DNA of 64,000 bases from Bacteroidales bacterium (GTDB lineage: Bacteria; Bacteroidota; Bacteroidia; Bacteroidales; UBA932), in the NCBI GenBank assembly GCA_017428725.1, contig JAFRQH010000009.1, positions 1 to 64,000 on the forward strand, written 5' to 3'. A program made the position numbers and the translations under genes. Shown in pieces: positions 35,360 to 45,642 of this stretch. Under the pieces are notes generated by a model. It ran no database searches. It was not told the DNA's origin and saw only the letters and a list, made by a program, of their open reading frames with translations. Within the stretch, counting starts at the first letter, position 1. Every line of letters begins with the position of its first letter.

Positions 35360-35956
35360 ATGGAGCTAAAAGATACATACAAAAGCATCGCTGAGGTGAG
35401 TGAGGGGCTGTTTCGCGACAACGGCAGCCGGTTTATCGCGCGCGCGTATCCGGTGGAGAGCGAGACGGAAGTCCGCGAGATCGTCTCCGCTTTGCGCAAA
35501 GAGTACTTCGACGCCCGGCACCATTGCTATGCGTTCCGCATCGGGCTGGACGGCGCGACCTGGCGGGCCGCCGACGACGGCGAGCCCGCCGGCTCGGCCG
35601 GACGCCCCATCCTCGGACAGATCGACTCCGCCGGCCTGAGTGACGTCCTCGTGGTGGTGATCCGCTATTTCGGCGGGATCAAGCTCGGCATCCCCGGCCT
35701 GATCCGCGCCTACAAGACCAGCACGGCCGACGCGCTCGCTTCCGCGCGCGTCGTCGAGAAGGTCGCCGGCCGCTGGTATACCCTGCATTTCTCCTACGAG
35801 AGCCTCCCCGCCGTGATGAAGGTGGTCAAGGACCTCGGCCTTCCGCAGCGCGCCCAGTCGTTCCTGGCGGACTGCTCGCTCGAGGTGCGCGTGCGCCGCT
35901 CGCTCGAAGCCGATTTTTTGGAGCGTATCGAAAAAATAGGTATCTTTATAGACTGA
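35360..35956 (+). CDS. YigZ/IMPACT family protein (UPF0029)
   Basis: A 198-residue protein. The N-terminal domain carries the UPF0029 hallmarks: SRFIARAYPVESE, DARHHCYAFRIG, DDGEPAGSAGRPIL and VVVIRYFGGIKLGIPGLIRAYKTS. The C-terminal ~70 residues form the second alpha/beta domain of YigZ. ATG 35360 is preferred over TTG 35321 because it follows a promoter box. The family is linked to translation control, but the molecular role in bacteria is unclear. Confidence 0.9.
   Translation: MELKDTYKSIAEVSEGLFRDNGSRFIARAYPVESETEVREIVSALRKEYFDARHHCYAFRIGLDGATWRAADDGEPAGSAGRPILGQIDSAGLSDVLVVVIRYFGGIKLGIPGLIRAYKTSTADALASARVVEKVAGRWYTLHFSYESLPAVMKVVKDLGLPQRAQSFLADCSLEVRVRRSLEADFLERIEKIGIFID
35917..35948 (+). 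promoter_or_regulatory. Promoter for serC inside the end of the YigZ gene
   Basis: TTTG (35917-35920), 20 bases, TATCTTTA (35941-35948): a near-consensus Bacteroidota promoter with the correct spacing. ATG of serC is at 35981. Confidence 0.55.
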
Positions 35957-35980
35957 AACAAACACAACCTTCTTTACGAT

Positions 35981-37054
35981 ATGGGTAAAAAACACGTTTT
36001 CAACGCCGGGCCTTGCCTGCTCCCGCAGGTGGCCATCGACAACACCATCGAGGCCCTCAAGGATTTCAAGGGCACCGGTGTCTCCCTGATTAGCATTTCC
36101 CACCGCACCAAGGGCTGGGACGAAGTGATGGACGAGTGCCGCGCGCTCTGGAAGGAGCTGCTGCACATCCCCGACGGGTATGAGGTCGTCTTCCTGGGCG
36201 GCGGTGCCAGCCTGGAGTTCCTCTACGTAGCGATGAACTACCTCGAACACAAGGCCGGCTACCTCGAGACCGGCGTCTGGGCCAAGAAGGCCCTCAAGGA
36301 GGCCAAGGGCCTGGGCGAGGCCTATGCCGTGGCCAGTTCCGCCGACCGCAACTACTGCTACATCCCCAAGGGATACGAGATCCCCGCGGACCTGGACTAT
36401 TTCCATATCACGACCAACAATACGATCTACGGCACGGAGATCCGCAAGGACATCGACTGCCCCGTGCCCCTCATCGCCGATATGTCCTCGGACATCCTGT
36501 CCCGTCCCGTGGACGTCAGCAAGTACGCCCTCATCTACGGTGGTGCGCAGAAAAATGCCGGCCCTGCCGGCGTGGCTTTCGCCATCATCAAGAAGGACAG
36601 CCTGGGCAAGGTCAGCCGCTACCTCCCGACGATGCTCGACTACCGCGTCCACATCGACAAACTCTCGATGTTCAACACCCCGCCGGTCTTCTCCATCTTC
36701 GTGATGAACGAGACCCTCAAGTGGCTCAAGGGCATCGGCGGCGTCGAGGCCATCCACGCCATCAACGTCAAGAAGGCCGACACGCTCTATGCCGAAATCG
36801 ACCGCAACCCGCTCTTCGTCGGCACGGCCGACAAGGAGGACCGCTCCATCATGAACATCTGTTTCGTGATGGCGCCGGGCCGCGAAGACCTCCAGGACGA
36901 GTTCCTGAAGTTCGCCGTGGCGCGCGACATCGTGGGCATCAAGGGCCACCGCTCCGTGGGCGGCTTCCGCGCCTCCACGTACAACGCCTGCACGCAGGAG
37001 GACGTCGAAGCCCTCGTGGCCGTGATGCAGGAATTCGAGAAACTTCACGCCTAG
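35981..37054 (+). CDS. serC: Phosphoserine aminotransferase
   Basis: A 357-residue PLP enzyme that converts 3-phosphohydroxypyruvate and glutamate to phosphoserine, step two of serine synthesis; it also acts in pyridoxal phosphate synthesis in some bacteria. Clear marks are the opening [33 protein letters not shown] and the PLP-lysine region [15 protein letters not shown]. Length is as usual for SerC. It is followed 7 bases later by serA, so the two form a serine operon. Confidence 0.96.
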   Translation: MGKKHVFNAGPCLLPQVAIDNTIEALKDFKGTGVSLISISHRTKGWDEVMDECRALWKELLHIPDGYEVVFLGGGASLEFLYVAMNYLEHKAGYLETGVWAKKALKEAKGLGEAYAVASSADRNYCYIPKGYEIPADLDYFHITTNNTIYGTEIRKDIDCPVPLIADMSSDILSRPVDVSKYALIYGGAQKNAGPAGVAFAIIKKDSLGKVSRYLPTMLDYRVHIDKLSMFNTPPVFSIFVMNETLKWLKGIGGVEAIHAINVKKADTLYAEIDRNPLFVGTADKEDRSIMNICFVMAPGREDLQDEFLKFAVARDIVGIKGHRSVGGFRASTYNACTQEDVEALVAVMQEFEKLHA

Positions 37055-37061
37055 CCGAGCC

Positions 37062-37982
37062 ATGAAAGTCCTTGTCGCCACCCAGAAGCCTTTTGCGGCC
37101 GCAGCGGTCGCGGGCATCCGCCAGATCGTGGAGGAAGCAGGCTATGAGCTCGCCCTGCTCGAGAAATATGCCGACCAGGCCGACCTGGTCGCCACCGTCG
37201 CCGACGCCGACGCGCTGATCGTCCGTTCGGACAAGGTCTCCGCGGAGGTCGTGGCGGCCGCGCCCAAGCTCAAGATCGTCGTGCGTGCCGGCGCAGGTTT
37301 CGACAACCTCGACCTGCCGGCCTGTACGGCCCACGGCGTCGTTGCGATGAACACGCCCGGCCAGAACGCCAATGCCGTGGCCGAGCTGGCCATCGCGATG
37401 ATGATCTATATGGCCCGCACGCAGTTCACGCCCGTCACGGGCTCCGAGATCCAGGGCAAGACGCTCGGTATCCAGGCCTTCGGCAACGTCGGCCGCCTCG
37501 TGGGTGCCAAGGCCGCGGCCCTCGGGATGAAAGTCAAGGCCTTCGACCCGTTCCTCACGCCGGAGCAGATCAGCGCCGGCGGCGCAGAGCCCGTCGACTC
37601 GCTCGACGCGCTCTATGCCGGCAGCGACTATCTCAGCCTGCACATCCCCGCCACGCCGCAGACCATCCGCAGCATCGGCTATGACCTGATCACGAAGATG
37701 CCCAAGGGTGCCACGCTCATCAACACCGCCCGCAAGGAGGTCATCGACGAGGAGGGGCTCGACAAGGCCCTCTCCGAGCGTACGGACCTCAAGTACGCCG
37801 CCGACGTGGCGCCGGACTGCCTGCCCATGCTGCAGGAGAAGTTCGGTGTGCGCGTCTTCGCCACCCCCAAGAAGATGGGTGCCCAGACAGCCGAAGCCAA
37901 CGTCAACGCCGGCCTCGCCGCCGCGCGCCAGATCGTGGCGTATTTCAAGGACGGCTGCACGAAGTTCCAGCTGAACAAATAG
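37062..37982 (+). CDS. serA: D-3-phosphoglycerate dehydrogenase (short form)
   Basis: A 306-residue NAD-dependent dehydrogenase catalysing the first step of serine synthesis. Substrate domain VRAGAGFDNLDL, the nucleotide-binding stretch GKTLGIQAFGNVGRLV, LHIPATPQTIRSIG and NTARKEVIDEEGL. The C-terminal ACT regulatory domain of the long E. coli form is missing, as in the short Bacteroides enzymes, so serine feedback through ACT is not expected. The usual PHTGAST-type histidine segment is replaced by ATPKKMGAQTAEANVNAG, a known pattern in this branch. Confidence 0.9.
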   Translation: MKVLVATQKPFAAAAVAGIRQIVEEAGYELALLEKYADQADLVATVADADALIVRSDKVSAEVVAAAPKLKIVVRAGAGFDNLDLPACTAHGVVAMNTPGQNANAVAELAIAMMIYMARTQFTPVTGSEIQGKTLGIQAFGNVGRLVGAKAAALGMKVKAFDPFLTPEQISAGGAEPVDSLDALYAGSDYLSLHIPATPQTIRSIGYDLITKMPKGATLINTARKEVIDEEGLDKALSERTDLKYAADVAPDCLPMLQEKFGVRVFATPKKMGAQTAEANVNAGLAAARQIVAYFKDGCTKFQLNK

Positions 37983-38003
37983 GTCCCGGACCGGACTCGG
38001 ATG

Positions 38004-38038
38004 AAAGGACCAGCGGCGCCGGCCGCTGGTCCTTTTTT
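38004..38038 (+). terminator. Rho-independent terminator after serA
   Basis: Stem AAAGGACCAGCGGC (38004-38017), loop GCCG, GCCGCTGGTCCTTT (38022-38035), within a T run ending at 38038. Confidence 0.85.
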
Positions 38039-38059
38039 GCAAACTGCCGGATGTTACAT

Positions 38060-38090
38060 TTTGATTTCTGCGAAATAATCAGTATCTTCG
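38060..38090 (+). promoter_or_regulatory. Promoter for the DUF1015-recQ-dnaG-metG operon
   Basis: TTTG (38060-38063), 19 bases, TATCTTCG (38083-38090), then ATG at 38112. Both elements and spacing fit the Bacteroidota primary promoter except for one base in the -7 box. Confidence 0.5.
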
Positions 38091-38111
38091 GATATAGATT
38101 AGTTCGAAACT

Positions 38112-39374
38112 ATGGTACGAGTCAAACCTTTTGCGGCGCTGAGGCCGCCCAAAGGCATCGTGACGGAGGTCGCGGCGCCGCCCTATGATGTCCTGAACTC
38201 TGAAGAAGCGAAGCGGATGGCCGGGGAGAAGTCCCTGCTGCACATCACCAAGCCCGAGATTGACTTCGACCCGATCGCCGGCGAGCACGAGCAGCGCACG
38301 TACGACCGCGCCGTGGAGAACTTCCGGGCCTGGCAGCAGAAAGGATGGCTGGTGCGCGAGGACAAGGAGAAGTACTATGTCTATGCCCAGACGATGGGCC
38401 GCCGTACGCAGTACGGCATCGTGCTCTGCGCCCATACCGACGACTATGCCTCCGGCATCATCAAGAAGCACGAGCTGACCCGCAAGGACAAGGAGGACGA
38501 CCGGATGATCCACGTCCGCATCCAGAACGCCAACATCGAACCGGTCTTCTTCGCATTCAAGGACAACGCCGAACTGGCCGGGATCATTGCAAAAACCGCT
38601 GCCGGCGTCCCGGAGTACAAGTTCGTTGACGAGAATGATTTCACCCACACTTTTTGGGTGATCGACGACGATGCGGTCAACGCCCGCATCACGGAGATCT
38701 TCACCCGGGACGTGGATGCCTTCTACGTAGCCGACGGACACCACCGTACGGCTGCCGCCGCGCGCGTGGGCGCGGAGAAGCGCGCGCAGAACCCTGCCCA
38801 CACCGGCGACGAGGAATACAATTTCTTCATGGCGGTCTGCTTCCCGGAGAGCCAGCTGGCCATCATCGACTACAACCGCGTGGTGAAGGACCTGAACGGC
38901 CTGCAGCCGGAGGAGTTCCTCAAAGCGCTGGAAGCGGATTTCGAAGTGAGCCTGGCCTCCAAGCCGCGCTGCGGCCGCCCGGCGAAACCCTTCGCTCCCA
39001 CCGGCCTGCATAACTTCTCCATGTACCTGGGCGACAAGTGGTACAGCCTGACCGCGAAGCCCGGCCGCTACGACGACGCCGATCCGATCGGCGTGCTGGA
39101 CGTCACCATCCTGTCGAACCTGGTGCTGGACAAGATCCTCGGGATCAAGGACCTTCGCACGGACAAGCGCATCGACTTCGTCGGCGGCATCCGGGGCCTG
39201 GGAGAGCTCTCCCGGCGCGTGGACAGCGGCGAGATGGCCGTGGCCTTCGCCCTGTATCCCGTCTCGATGAAGCAGCTGATCAATATCGCGGACACGGGCA
39301 ACATCATGCCGCCCAAGACGACGTGGTTCGAGCCCAAGCTCCGTTCCGGACTGGCCATCCATACCTTAGACTGA
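38112..39374 (+). CDS. DUF1015 family protein
   Basis: A 420-residue protein with the DUF1015 signatures: the N-terminal VKPFAALRPPKGIVTEVAAPPYDVL, then DAFYVADGHHRTAAAARV in the middle and the C-terminal VGGIRGLGELSRRVDSGEMAVAFALYPVS. The DGHHR motif suggests an enzyme or nucleotide-binding pocket; members are often found with serA/serC, as here, and have been linked to serine metabolism without proof of reaction. Six bases separate it from recQ, so it leads the long operon that follows. Confidence 0.9.
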   Translation: MVRVKPFAALRPPKGIVTEVAAPPYDVLNSEEAKRMAGEKSLLHITKPEIDFDPIAGEHEQRTYDRAVENFRAWQQKGWLVREDKEKYYVYAQTMGRRTQYGIVLCAHTDDYASGIIKKHELTRKDKEDDRMIHVRIQNANIEPVFFAFKDNAELAGIIAKTAAGVPEYKFVDENDFTHTFWVIDDDAVNARITEIFTRDVDAFYVADGHHRTAAAARVGAEKRAQNPAHTGDEEYNFFMAVCFPESQLAIIDYNRVVKDLNGLQPEEFLKALEADFEVSLASKPRCGRPAKPFAPTGLHNFSMYLGDKWYSLTAKPGRYDDADPIGVLDVTILSNLVLDKILGIKDLRTDKRIDFVGGIRGLGELSRRVDSGEMAVAFALYPVSMKQLINIADTGNIMPPKTTWFEPKLRSGLAIHTLD

Positions 39375-39380
39375 TACGAT

Positions 39381-41594
39381 ATGACACCGGATCCCGCGCT
39401 GATACGCAAGACCCTCAAGGAGTTCTTCGGATACGACACCTTCAAGACAGACCAGGAGCAGATCATCCGTCACCTGATCGGAGGGGGTGACGCCTTCGTG
39501 CTGATGCCCACCGGAGGCGGCAAGTCCTTGTGCTATCAGTTGCCGGCTCTGATGATGGAAGGGACGGCGATCATCATCTCCCCGCTGATCGCCCTGATGA
39601 AGAACCAGGTGGACCTGCTCCGCGGGTTCGTGTCCGGGGACGGCAGCATCGCCCACTTCCTGAATTCCTCCCTCACGCGCCAGCAGATCGACGAAGTCTG
39701 CGAGGACCTGCTGGCCGGCAGGACCAAGCTCCTTTATGTGGCGCCGGAGTCGCTGACCAAGGAGGAGAACATCCAACTCCTGCGGGAGGTCCGGATCTCG
39801 TTCTACGCCGTGGACGAGGCGCATTGCATCTCCGAATGGGGGCACGACTTCCGTCCGGAATACCGCCGCATCCGCGCGCTCGTGGAGCAGATCGGCCGCG
39901 CGCCGATCATCGCGCTCACCGCCACGGCCACGCCCAAGGTCCAGAGCGACATCCTCAAGAACCTGGGCATCCCCGACGCCGCAGTCTTCAAGTCCTCCTT
40001 CAACCGTCCCAACCTCTATTACGAGATCCGGGACAAGGTGGAGCCCGAGAAGGACCTGATCCGCTTCATCCGCCAGCACGCCGGCAAGTCCGGCATCATC
40101 TACTGCCTGAGCCGCAAGAAGGTGGAGGAGATGGCTGAGCTGCTCTGCATCAACGGCATCAAGGCCCTGCCGTACCACGCCGGCCTGGACGCCAAGGTCC
40201 GGGCCGAAAACCAGGACCGCTTCCTAATGGAGGAGGTGCAGGTGATCGTGGCCACGATCGCCTTCGGGATGGGCATCGACAAGCCCGACATCCGTTTCGT
40301 GATCCACTACGACATCCCCAAGAGCATCGAGAGCTACTACCAGGAGACGGGGCGCGCCGGCCGGGACGGCCAGGAGGGCCTGTGCATCGCATACTACAGC
40401 TACAAGGACATCCAGAAGCTGGAGAAGTTCATGCAGGGCAAGCCCGTGGCGGAGCAGGAGATCAGCCGCCAGCTGCTCTCCGAGGTGCTGGCGTACGCCG
40501 AGTCGAGCCAGTGCCGCCGCAAGCTCCTGCTCAACTACTTCGGCGAGGACTACACCGAGGAGAACTGCGGCTGCTGCGACAACTGCGTGCGCCCCAAGCC
40601 CACCTTCGACGGCCGCAAGGAGATGCAGCTGGTGATCCGCCTGATCGAGGCCCTGCCCGAGCACTTCAAGCTGGACCACCTGGCGTGCATCCTGGCCGGG
40701 GTCTCCAACTCGCTGATCAAGTCCTACAAACACGACGAACTGGAGTTCTTCGGGGCCGGCAAGCCCCGTTCCGACAAGTTCTGGTGCACCGTCATCCACC
40801 AGGGCCTGATCGCGCACCTGCTGTCCAAGGAGATCGAGACCTACGGCCTGATCCACGTCACGGACCTGGGCCGCAAGTTCCTCGCGGAGCCTTGGGAGCT
40901 GCGCCTGGTGGAGGACCGCGTGTTCGCTGGCTCCTCCGAGGACGAGGAGCTGGACGAAGAGGCGACGGCCGCCGCAGCGGCGATGAAGGCCGGCGGCGCC
41001 GGCGACCCCATACTCCTCGCGATGCTCAAGGACCTGCGCAAGGACCTGGGCAAGCGCCTCAAGCTCCAGCCCTGGATCATTTTCGGCGACCCTGCGCTCG
41101 AGGATATGTCCATCCTGTATCCCGTGACCTTCGAAGAGCTCAAGAACTGCCAGGGCGTGGGTGAGGGCAAGGCCCGCAAGTTCGGTGCGGAATTCATCAA
41201 ACTGATCCAGAAATACGTCGACGAGAACGAAATCGAGCGCCCGGACGACTTCGTCGTCAAGTCCACGCCCAACAAATCCGCCGCCAAGGTGGCGATCATC
41301 CAGAGCATCGACCGCCGGATGTCGCTCGAGGACATCGCGGATGCGCGCGGCCTGGATATGGACGAACTGCTGGGCGAGATCGAGGCCATCGTCTCCAGCG
41401 GCACCAAGCTCAACCTGGACTACTATATCGAGGAGAACCTGGACGAGGATATCGTAGAGGATATCTACCGGTATTTCAAGGAGGAAGCGACCTCGGACGA
41501 CGTGCAGGCGGCCATCGACGCCCTCGGCCCCGACTACTACGAGAGCGAGGTGCGCCTGGTCCGGCTCAAGTTCCTATGTGAGATAGCATCGTGA
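39381..41594 (+). CDS. recQ: ATP-dependent DNA helicase RecQ
   Basis: A 737-residue 3'-5' helicase for recombination and fork repair. Motif I is TGGGKSLCYQLPA, motif II DEAHCISEWGHDFRPEYR, motif VI QETGRAGRDG. The RecQ zinc-binding cysteines occur in CRRKLLLNYFGE...CGCCDNC, followed by a winged-helix RQC domain, an HRDC domain near residues 545-625 (VTFEELKNCQGVGEGKARKFG) and a C-terminal helical extension seen in Bacteroidota RecQ. An acidic/Ala-rich linker (EDEELDEEATAAAAA) lies before HRDC. Its stop overlaps the dnaG GTG (GTGA). Confidence 0.96.
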   Translation: MTPDPALIRKTLKEFFGYDTFKTDQEQIIRHLIGGGDAFVLMPTGGGKSLCYQLPALMMEGTAIIISPLIALMKNQVDLLRGFVSGDGSIAHFLNSSLTRQQIDEVCEDLLAGRTKLLYVAPESLTKEENIQLLREVRISFYAVDEAHCISEWGHDFRPEYRRIRALVEQIGRAPIIALTATATPKVQSDILKNLGIPDAAVFKSSFNRPNLYYEIRDKVEPEKDLIRFIRQHAGKSGIIYCLSRKKVEEMAELLCINGIKALPYHAGLDAKVRAENQDRFLMEEVQVIVATIAFGMGIDKPDIRFVIHYDIPKSIESYYQETGRAGRDGQEGLCIAYYSYKDIQKLEKFMQGKPVAEQEISRQLLSEVLAYAESSQCRRKLLLNYFGEDYTEENCGCCDNCVRPKPTFDGRKEMQLVIRLIEALPEHFKLDHLACILAGVSNSLIKSYKHDELEFFGAGKPRSDKFWCTVIHQGLIAHLLSKEIETYGLIHVTDLGRKFLAEPWELRLVEDRVFAGSSEDEELDEEATAAAAAMKAGGAGDPILLAMLKDLRKDLGKRLKLQPWIIFGDPALEDMSILYPVTFEELKNCQGVGEGKARKFGAEFIKLIQKYVDENEIERPDDFVVKSTPNKSAAKVAIIQSIDRRMSLEDIADARGLDMDELLGEIEAIVSSGTKLNLDYYIEENLDEDIVEDIYRYFKEEATSDDVQAAIDALGPDYYESEVRLVRLKFLCEIAS

Positions 41595-43591
41595 TACCGC
41601 AGGAGACCGTCAATCTGATTCTGGACACCGCGCAGATCGTGGATGTGGTGAGCGATTACGTGACGCTGAAGCGTCGCGGCGCCAGCTACGTGGCCTGCTG
41701 CCCGTTCCACAACGAGAAGACGCCCTCCTTCTATGTCACGCCCTCCAAGGGCATCTACAAATGTTTCGGCTGCGGCAAGGCCGGCACGGCCGTGGGCTTC
41801 GTGATGGAGCAGGAGCACTGCTCGTATGTGGAGGCCCTGCGCTACCTGGCCCGCAAATACCATATTGACATCGTCGAGGAGCAGGAGTCCGCCGAGGACA
41901 TCGCCCGCCGCCAGCGCGGCGAGAGCCTGCTGCTCGTCTCCGACTTCGCCCGCAAGTTCTTCTGCGACCAGCTGAAGGGTGGCGAGGGACGCTCCGTGGG
42001 CTATGCCTACTACCGCTCCCGCGGGATCGAGGACGCCACGATCGAGCGCTGGAGCCTGGGCTGGGCGCCGTCCGGCCGCACGGCCCTCGTGGACGCCGCG
42101 CGCGCCGCAGGGTACAAGGACGAATACCTGCTGGGCGCCGGCCTGGCAGTCCAGAACGAGGACGGTTCGCTCACCGACAAGTTCCGCGAGCGGGTGATGT
42201 TCCCGATCCACTCCGTGAGCGGGCGCGTGATCGCCTTCAGCGGGCGCACACTCAAGGCGGACAACTCTGCCAAGTACGTCAATTCCCCCGAGACGGAGAT
42301 CTACGTCAAGAGCCGCAACCTGCTGGGCATCTATTTCGCCAAGAGCGAGATAGCCCGGGAGGACCGCTGCATCCTGGTGGAGGGCAACGTCGACGTGGTG
42401 ATGATGCACCAGCTGGGCATCACCAATGTGGTGGCTTCCTGCGGCACTTCGCTGACCGTGGAGCAGGTGCGCCTGATCAAGAAATTCACGGAGAACATCA
42501 CCATCATGTACGATGGCGACTCCGCCGGCATCCACGCCGCCCTGCGCGGCATCCCGATGATCCTCGCCGAGGGGATGAACGTCCGCATCGTGCTGCTGCC
42601 CGACGGGGACGATCCGGACTCCTTCTCCCGCAAGCACCCGCGGGACGAGGTCCGCTCCTTCATCGCGCAGAACGAGAAGGATTTCGTCCTCTTCAAGACC
42701 GACCTGCTGCTCGCCCAGGCCGCCGGCGACCCGATCCGCAAGGCCGCCCTGATCAACGACATCGCCGACACGATCGCGCAGATCCCGGACGCCGTGAAGC
42801 GCTCGACCTACGCGGAGGTCACGGCGCAGCAGTTCGGGATCGAGGTGTCCATCCTCTACGACCGGATCAACCGCACCCGGCGCAAGCTCCAGGAGGATGC
42901 CCTCCGGGCTGCTGAGCGCGAGGAGCGCCGGCGCCGCAACGGCCTGCCGCCTACGGCCTACGAGACGGTCTCGGGCGACCTGCAGCCCGAGCCGGAGCAG
43001 CCGGCGGTCCAGGAGAGCTGGACCGAGGAGAACCGCATCCTGGCCCCTGCGGAGCGGGAGCTGCTGTTCTTCCTGCTGCGCTACGGCAGCAACGAGCTGG
43101 ATTTCGAGAGCGACTCCGACTACTACAGCGGCAGCGAGCAGGACAAGCCCAGCGTGGCGGACTTCATCCGCGACGCATTCAGCGACGGCACGAAGATGGC
43201 CAACAGCGCCTATGCCGCCGTCTATGCCGCCTATATGGCCCTCTATGATGAAGGGCTGACGCAGGAAGAGATCGTCAAGCGCCTGCTGGACGCGCCGGAC
43301 CGCCGCGTGGCCGCCGTGGTGGCGGACCTCTCCACGGAGAAGTACCGTCTGACGGTCAAGGCCTTCGAGAAATCGATGACCACCACGTCCTCGTGGCTGG
43401 TGGCCCAGGTCCCGCGCGCCATCCTCGGCTATGCCGAGCGGCGGATGCAGGACCGCTATGAGATGCTCCGCAGCCGGCTCTCCGATGCGACCTCGGAGCA
43501 GGAGCCTGCCCTGTTGATGGAGATGATGAAGATCCAGGCCGCCCAGCGCCGGATCCGACAGAGAATGGGAAGAGAAAAAAACATGAAATAA
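41591..43591 (+). CDS. dnaG: DNA primase
   Basis: A 666-residue primase that makes RNA primers at the fork. The N-terminal CHC2 zinc domain reads [27 protein letters not shown]. The TOPRIM core has [14 protein letters not shown] and MYDGDSAG with the metal-binding acids. The C-terminal ~200 residues form the helical DnaB-interaction region. GTG at 41591 is the start because it overlaps the recQ stop (GTGA) and gives the normal N-terminus MIPQETV. The stop shares a base with the metG start (TAATG). Confidence 0.96.
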   Translation: MIPQETVNLILDTAQIVDVVSDYVTLKRRGASYVACCPFHNEKTPSFYVTPSKGIYKCFGCGKAGTAVGFVMEQEHCSYVEALRYLARKYHIDIVEEQESAEDIARRQRGESLLLVSDFARKFFCDQLKGGEGRSVGYAYYRSRGIEDATIERWSLGWAPSGRTALVDAARAAGYKDEYLLGAGLAVQNEDGSLTDKFRERVMFPIHSVSGRVIAFSGRTLKADNSAKYVNSPETEIYVKSRNLLGIYFAKSEIAREDRCILVEGNVDVVMMHQLGITNVVASCGTSLTVEQVRLIKKFTENITIMYDGDSAGIHAALRGIPMILAEGMNVRIVLLPDGDDPDSFSRKHPRDEVRSFIAQNEKDFVLFKTDLLLAQAAGDPIRKAALINDIADTIAQIPDAVKRSTYAEVTAQQFGIEVSILYDRINRTRRKLQEDALRAAEREERRRRNGLPPTAYETVSGDLQPEPEQPAVQESWTEENRILAPAERELLFFLLRYGSNELDFESDSDYYSGSEQDKPSVADFIRDAFSDGTKMANSAYAAVYAAYMALYDEGLTQEEIVKRLLDAPDRRVAAVVADLSTEKYRLTVKAFEKSMTTTSSWLVAQVPRAILGYAERRMQDRYEMLRSRLSDATSEQEPALLMEMMKIQAAQRRIRQRMGREKNMK

Positions 43592-45630
43592 TGGACAAAC
43601 AATTCAAAAGAACCCTCGTGACCTGCGCGTTGCCCTACGCCAACGGTCCGATCCACATCGGCCACCTGGCCGGTGTCTATGTGCCCGCCGACATCTATGT
43701 GCGATACCTCCGGATGCGCGGCGGGGAAGTGCTTTATGTCTGCGGCTCCGACGAGCACGGCGTACCCATCACCATCAAGGCCCGCCAGCAGGGCTGCACG
43801 CCGCAGGACATCGTGGACCGCTACCACGGTATCATCAAGGATTCCTTCGAGGGGCTCGGCATCCACTTCGACATCTACGGCCGCACCTCCTCCGAGGTCC
43901 ACGCCCGCACGTCCTCCGGCTTCTTCCGCAAGCTCTACGACGAAGGGAAGTTCATCACCAAGGAGAGCGAGCAGTATTACGACCCGGAGGCGAAGCAGTT
44001 CCTGGCCGACCGCTACATCGTGGGCACCTGCCCCAAATGCGGCAACGAAGGCGCCTACGGCGACCAGTGCGAGAAATGCGGCAGCACCCTCAGCCCCGAG
44101 GAGCTGATCAACCCCAAGAGCAAACTCAGCGGCGCCGAGCCGGTCAAGAAGAAGACCACGCACTGGTATCTCCCGCTGCAGGACTATGAGCCCTGGCTGC
44201 GCAAGTGGATCCTCGAAGGGCACCAGGAGTGGCGCTCCAACGTCTACGGCCAGGTCAAGAGCTGGCTGGACGGCGGCCTGCAGCCGCGTGCCGTCACGCG
44301 CGACCTCGACTGGGGCGTGCCCGTGCCCGTGGAGGGCGCCGAGGGCAAGGTCCTCTATGTCTGGTTCGACGCGCCGATCGGCTACATCTCCAACACGAAG
44401 GAGCTCCTGCCCGACAGCTGGGAAAAGTGGTGGAAGTCCCCGGACACCCGGCTCATCCACTTCATCGGCAAGGACAACATCGTCTTCCCCTCTATGCTGA
44501 AGGCCTACGGCGACGGCTTCATCCTCCCGGACAACGTCCCCGCCAACGAGTTCCTCAACCTCGAGGGCGACAAGATCTCGACCTCGCGCGGCTGGGCCGT
44601 CTGGGCCCACGAATATCTGCAGGATTTCCCCGGCAAGCAGGACGTCCTCCGCTACGTGCTCACCGCCAACGCCCCCGAGACCAAGGACAACGACTTCAGC
44701 TGGAAGGACTTCCAGCAGCGCAACAACAGCGAGCTCGTGGCCATCTTCGGCAACTTTGTCAACCGCGCTATGGTCTTGACACACAAATACTTCGACGGTA
44801 AGGTGCCGGTGTGCGGCGCGCTGGAGGACATCGACCGCGACGTCCTCGCGCAGATTCCCCAGCTGAAGGCTTCGATGGAGAAGAACATCGAGGGCTTCAA
44901 GTTCCGCGAGGCGCTCAAGGACGCGATGGGTATCGCCCGTGTGGGCAACAAATACATCTCCGACACCGAGCCGTGGAAGGTCGCCAAGACCGACCTCGAC
45001 CGCACGGCCACGATCCTCAACATCTCCCTGCAGATCTGTGCGGACCTGGCCATCGCCTTCGAGCCCTTCACGCCGTTCGCGGCGGAGCGTCTCCGCGGGA
45101 TGCTGGGCTCTCCCCTGGACTGGGAGGTGCTCGGCCGTCCGCAGGTCCTGCCGGCCGGCCATCAGCTCGGCGCGGCGGAGCTGCTCTTCGCCAAGATCGA
45201 GGACGACGCCATCCAGGTCCAGCTGGACCGGCTGGACCGCATCCGCGCCGAGCGTGAGGCCGCCGCCAAGGCCGAGGCCGCCAGGCAGGTCGCGCCGCAG
45301 AAGCCGGAGTGCACCTTCGAGGAGTTCGAGAAGATGGACATCCGCACGGCCACGGTCCTGGAGGCGGAGCGCGTCCCCAAGACCGACAAGCTGCTCAAAC
45401 TCACGATCGACACCGGCATCGACCGGCGCGTGATCGTGTCGGGCATCGCCGAGTACTATACGCCGGAGGCGATGGTCGGCCGGCAGATCTGCATCCTGGC
45501 GAACCTCAAGCCGCGCATCATCCGCGGGATCGAGAGCCGCGGGATGATCCTGATGGCCAAGCAGGGGGACGGCGCTATGCGCCTGGTCACTCCGCAGGAA
45601 GCCGTCAGCAATGGCGCGATTGTTGGATAG
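43591..45630 (+). CDS. metG: Methionyl-tRNA synthetase
   Basis: A 679-residue class I synthetase. The HIGH motif is in [12 protein letters not shown], the KMSKS loop reads KISTS, and the zinc cysteines are CPKCGNEG...CEKCG. The C-terminal EMAP-like tRNA-binding domain ([20 protein letters not shown]...) is present after a charged linker of Ala/Glu/Lys. Length matches the long Bacteroidota form. It lies in a coupled operon with primase upstream and a response regulator 12 bases downstream. Confidence 0.97.
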   Translation: MDKQFKRTLVTCALPYANGPIHIGHLAGVYVPADIYVRYLRMRGGEVLYVCGSDEHGVPITIKARQQGCTPQDIVDRYHGIIKDSFEGLGIHFDIYGRTSSEVHARTSSGFFRKLYDEGKFITKESEQYYDPEAKQFLADRYIVGTCPKCGNEGAYGDQCEKCGSTLSPEELINPKSKLSGAEPVKKKTTHWYLPLQDYEPWLRKWILEGHQEWRSNVYGQVKSWLDGGLQPRAVTRDLDWGVPVPVEGAEGKVLYVWFDAPIGYISNTKELLPDSWEKWWKSPDTRLIHFIGKDNIVFPSMLKAYGDGFILPDNVPANEFLNLEGDKISTSRGWAVWAHEYLQDFPGKQDVLRYVLTANAPETKDNDFSWKDFQQRNNSELVAIFGNFVNRAMVLTHKYFDGKVPVCGALEDIDRDVLAQIPQLKASMEKNIEGFKFREALKDAMGIARVGNKYISDTEPWKVAKTDLDRTATILNISLQICADLAIAFEPFTPFAAERLRGMLGSPLDWEVLGRPQVLPAGHQLGAAELLFAKIEDDAIQVQLDRLDRIRAEREAAAKAEAARQVAPQKPECTFEEFEKMDIRTATVLEAERVPKTDKLLKLTIDTGIDRRVIVSGIAEYYTPEAMVGRQICILANLKPRIIRGIESRGMILMAKQGDGAMRLVTPQEAVSNGAIVG

Positions 45631-45642
45631 GAAAGGCACGCA

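Noticed and set aside
38026..38058. Possible third ECF promoter on the minus strand, sharing TGTAACATCCGGCAG with the sigma promoter
   Set aside because: The 15 bases match 8256-8270 exactly, but no CGTC lies 16 bases further on and the direction points into the serA terminator. It may be chance or a decayed copy.
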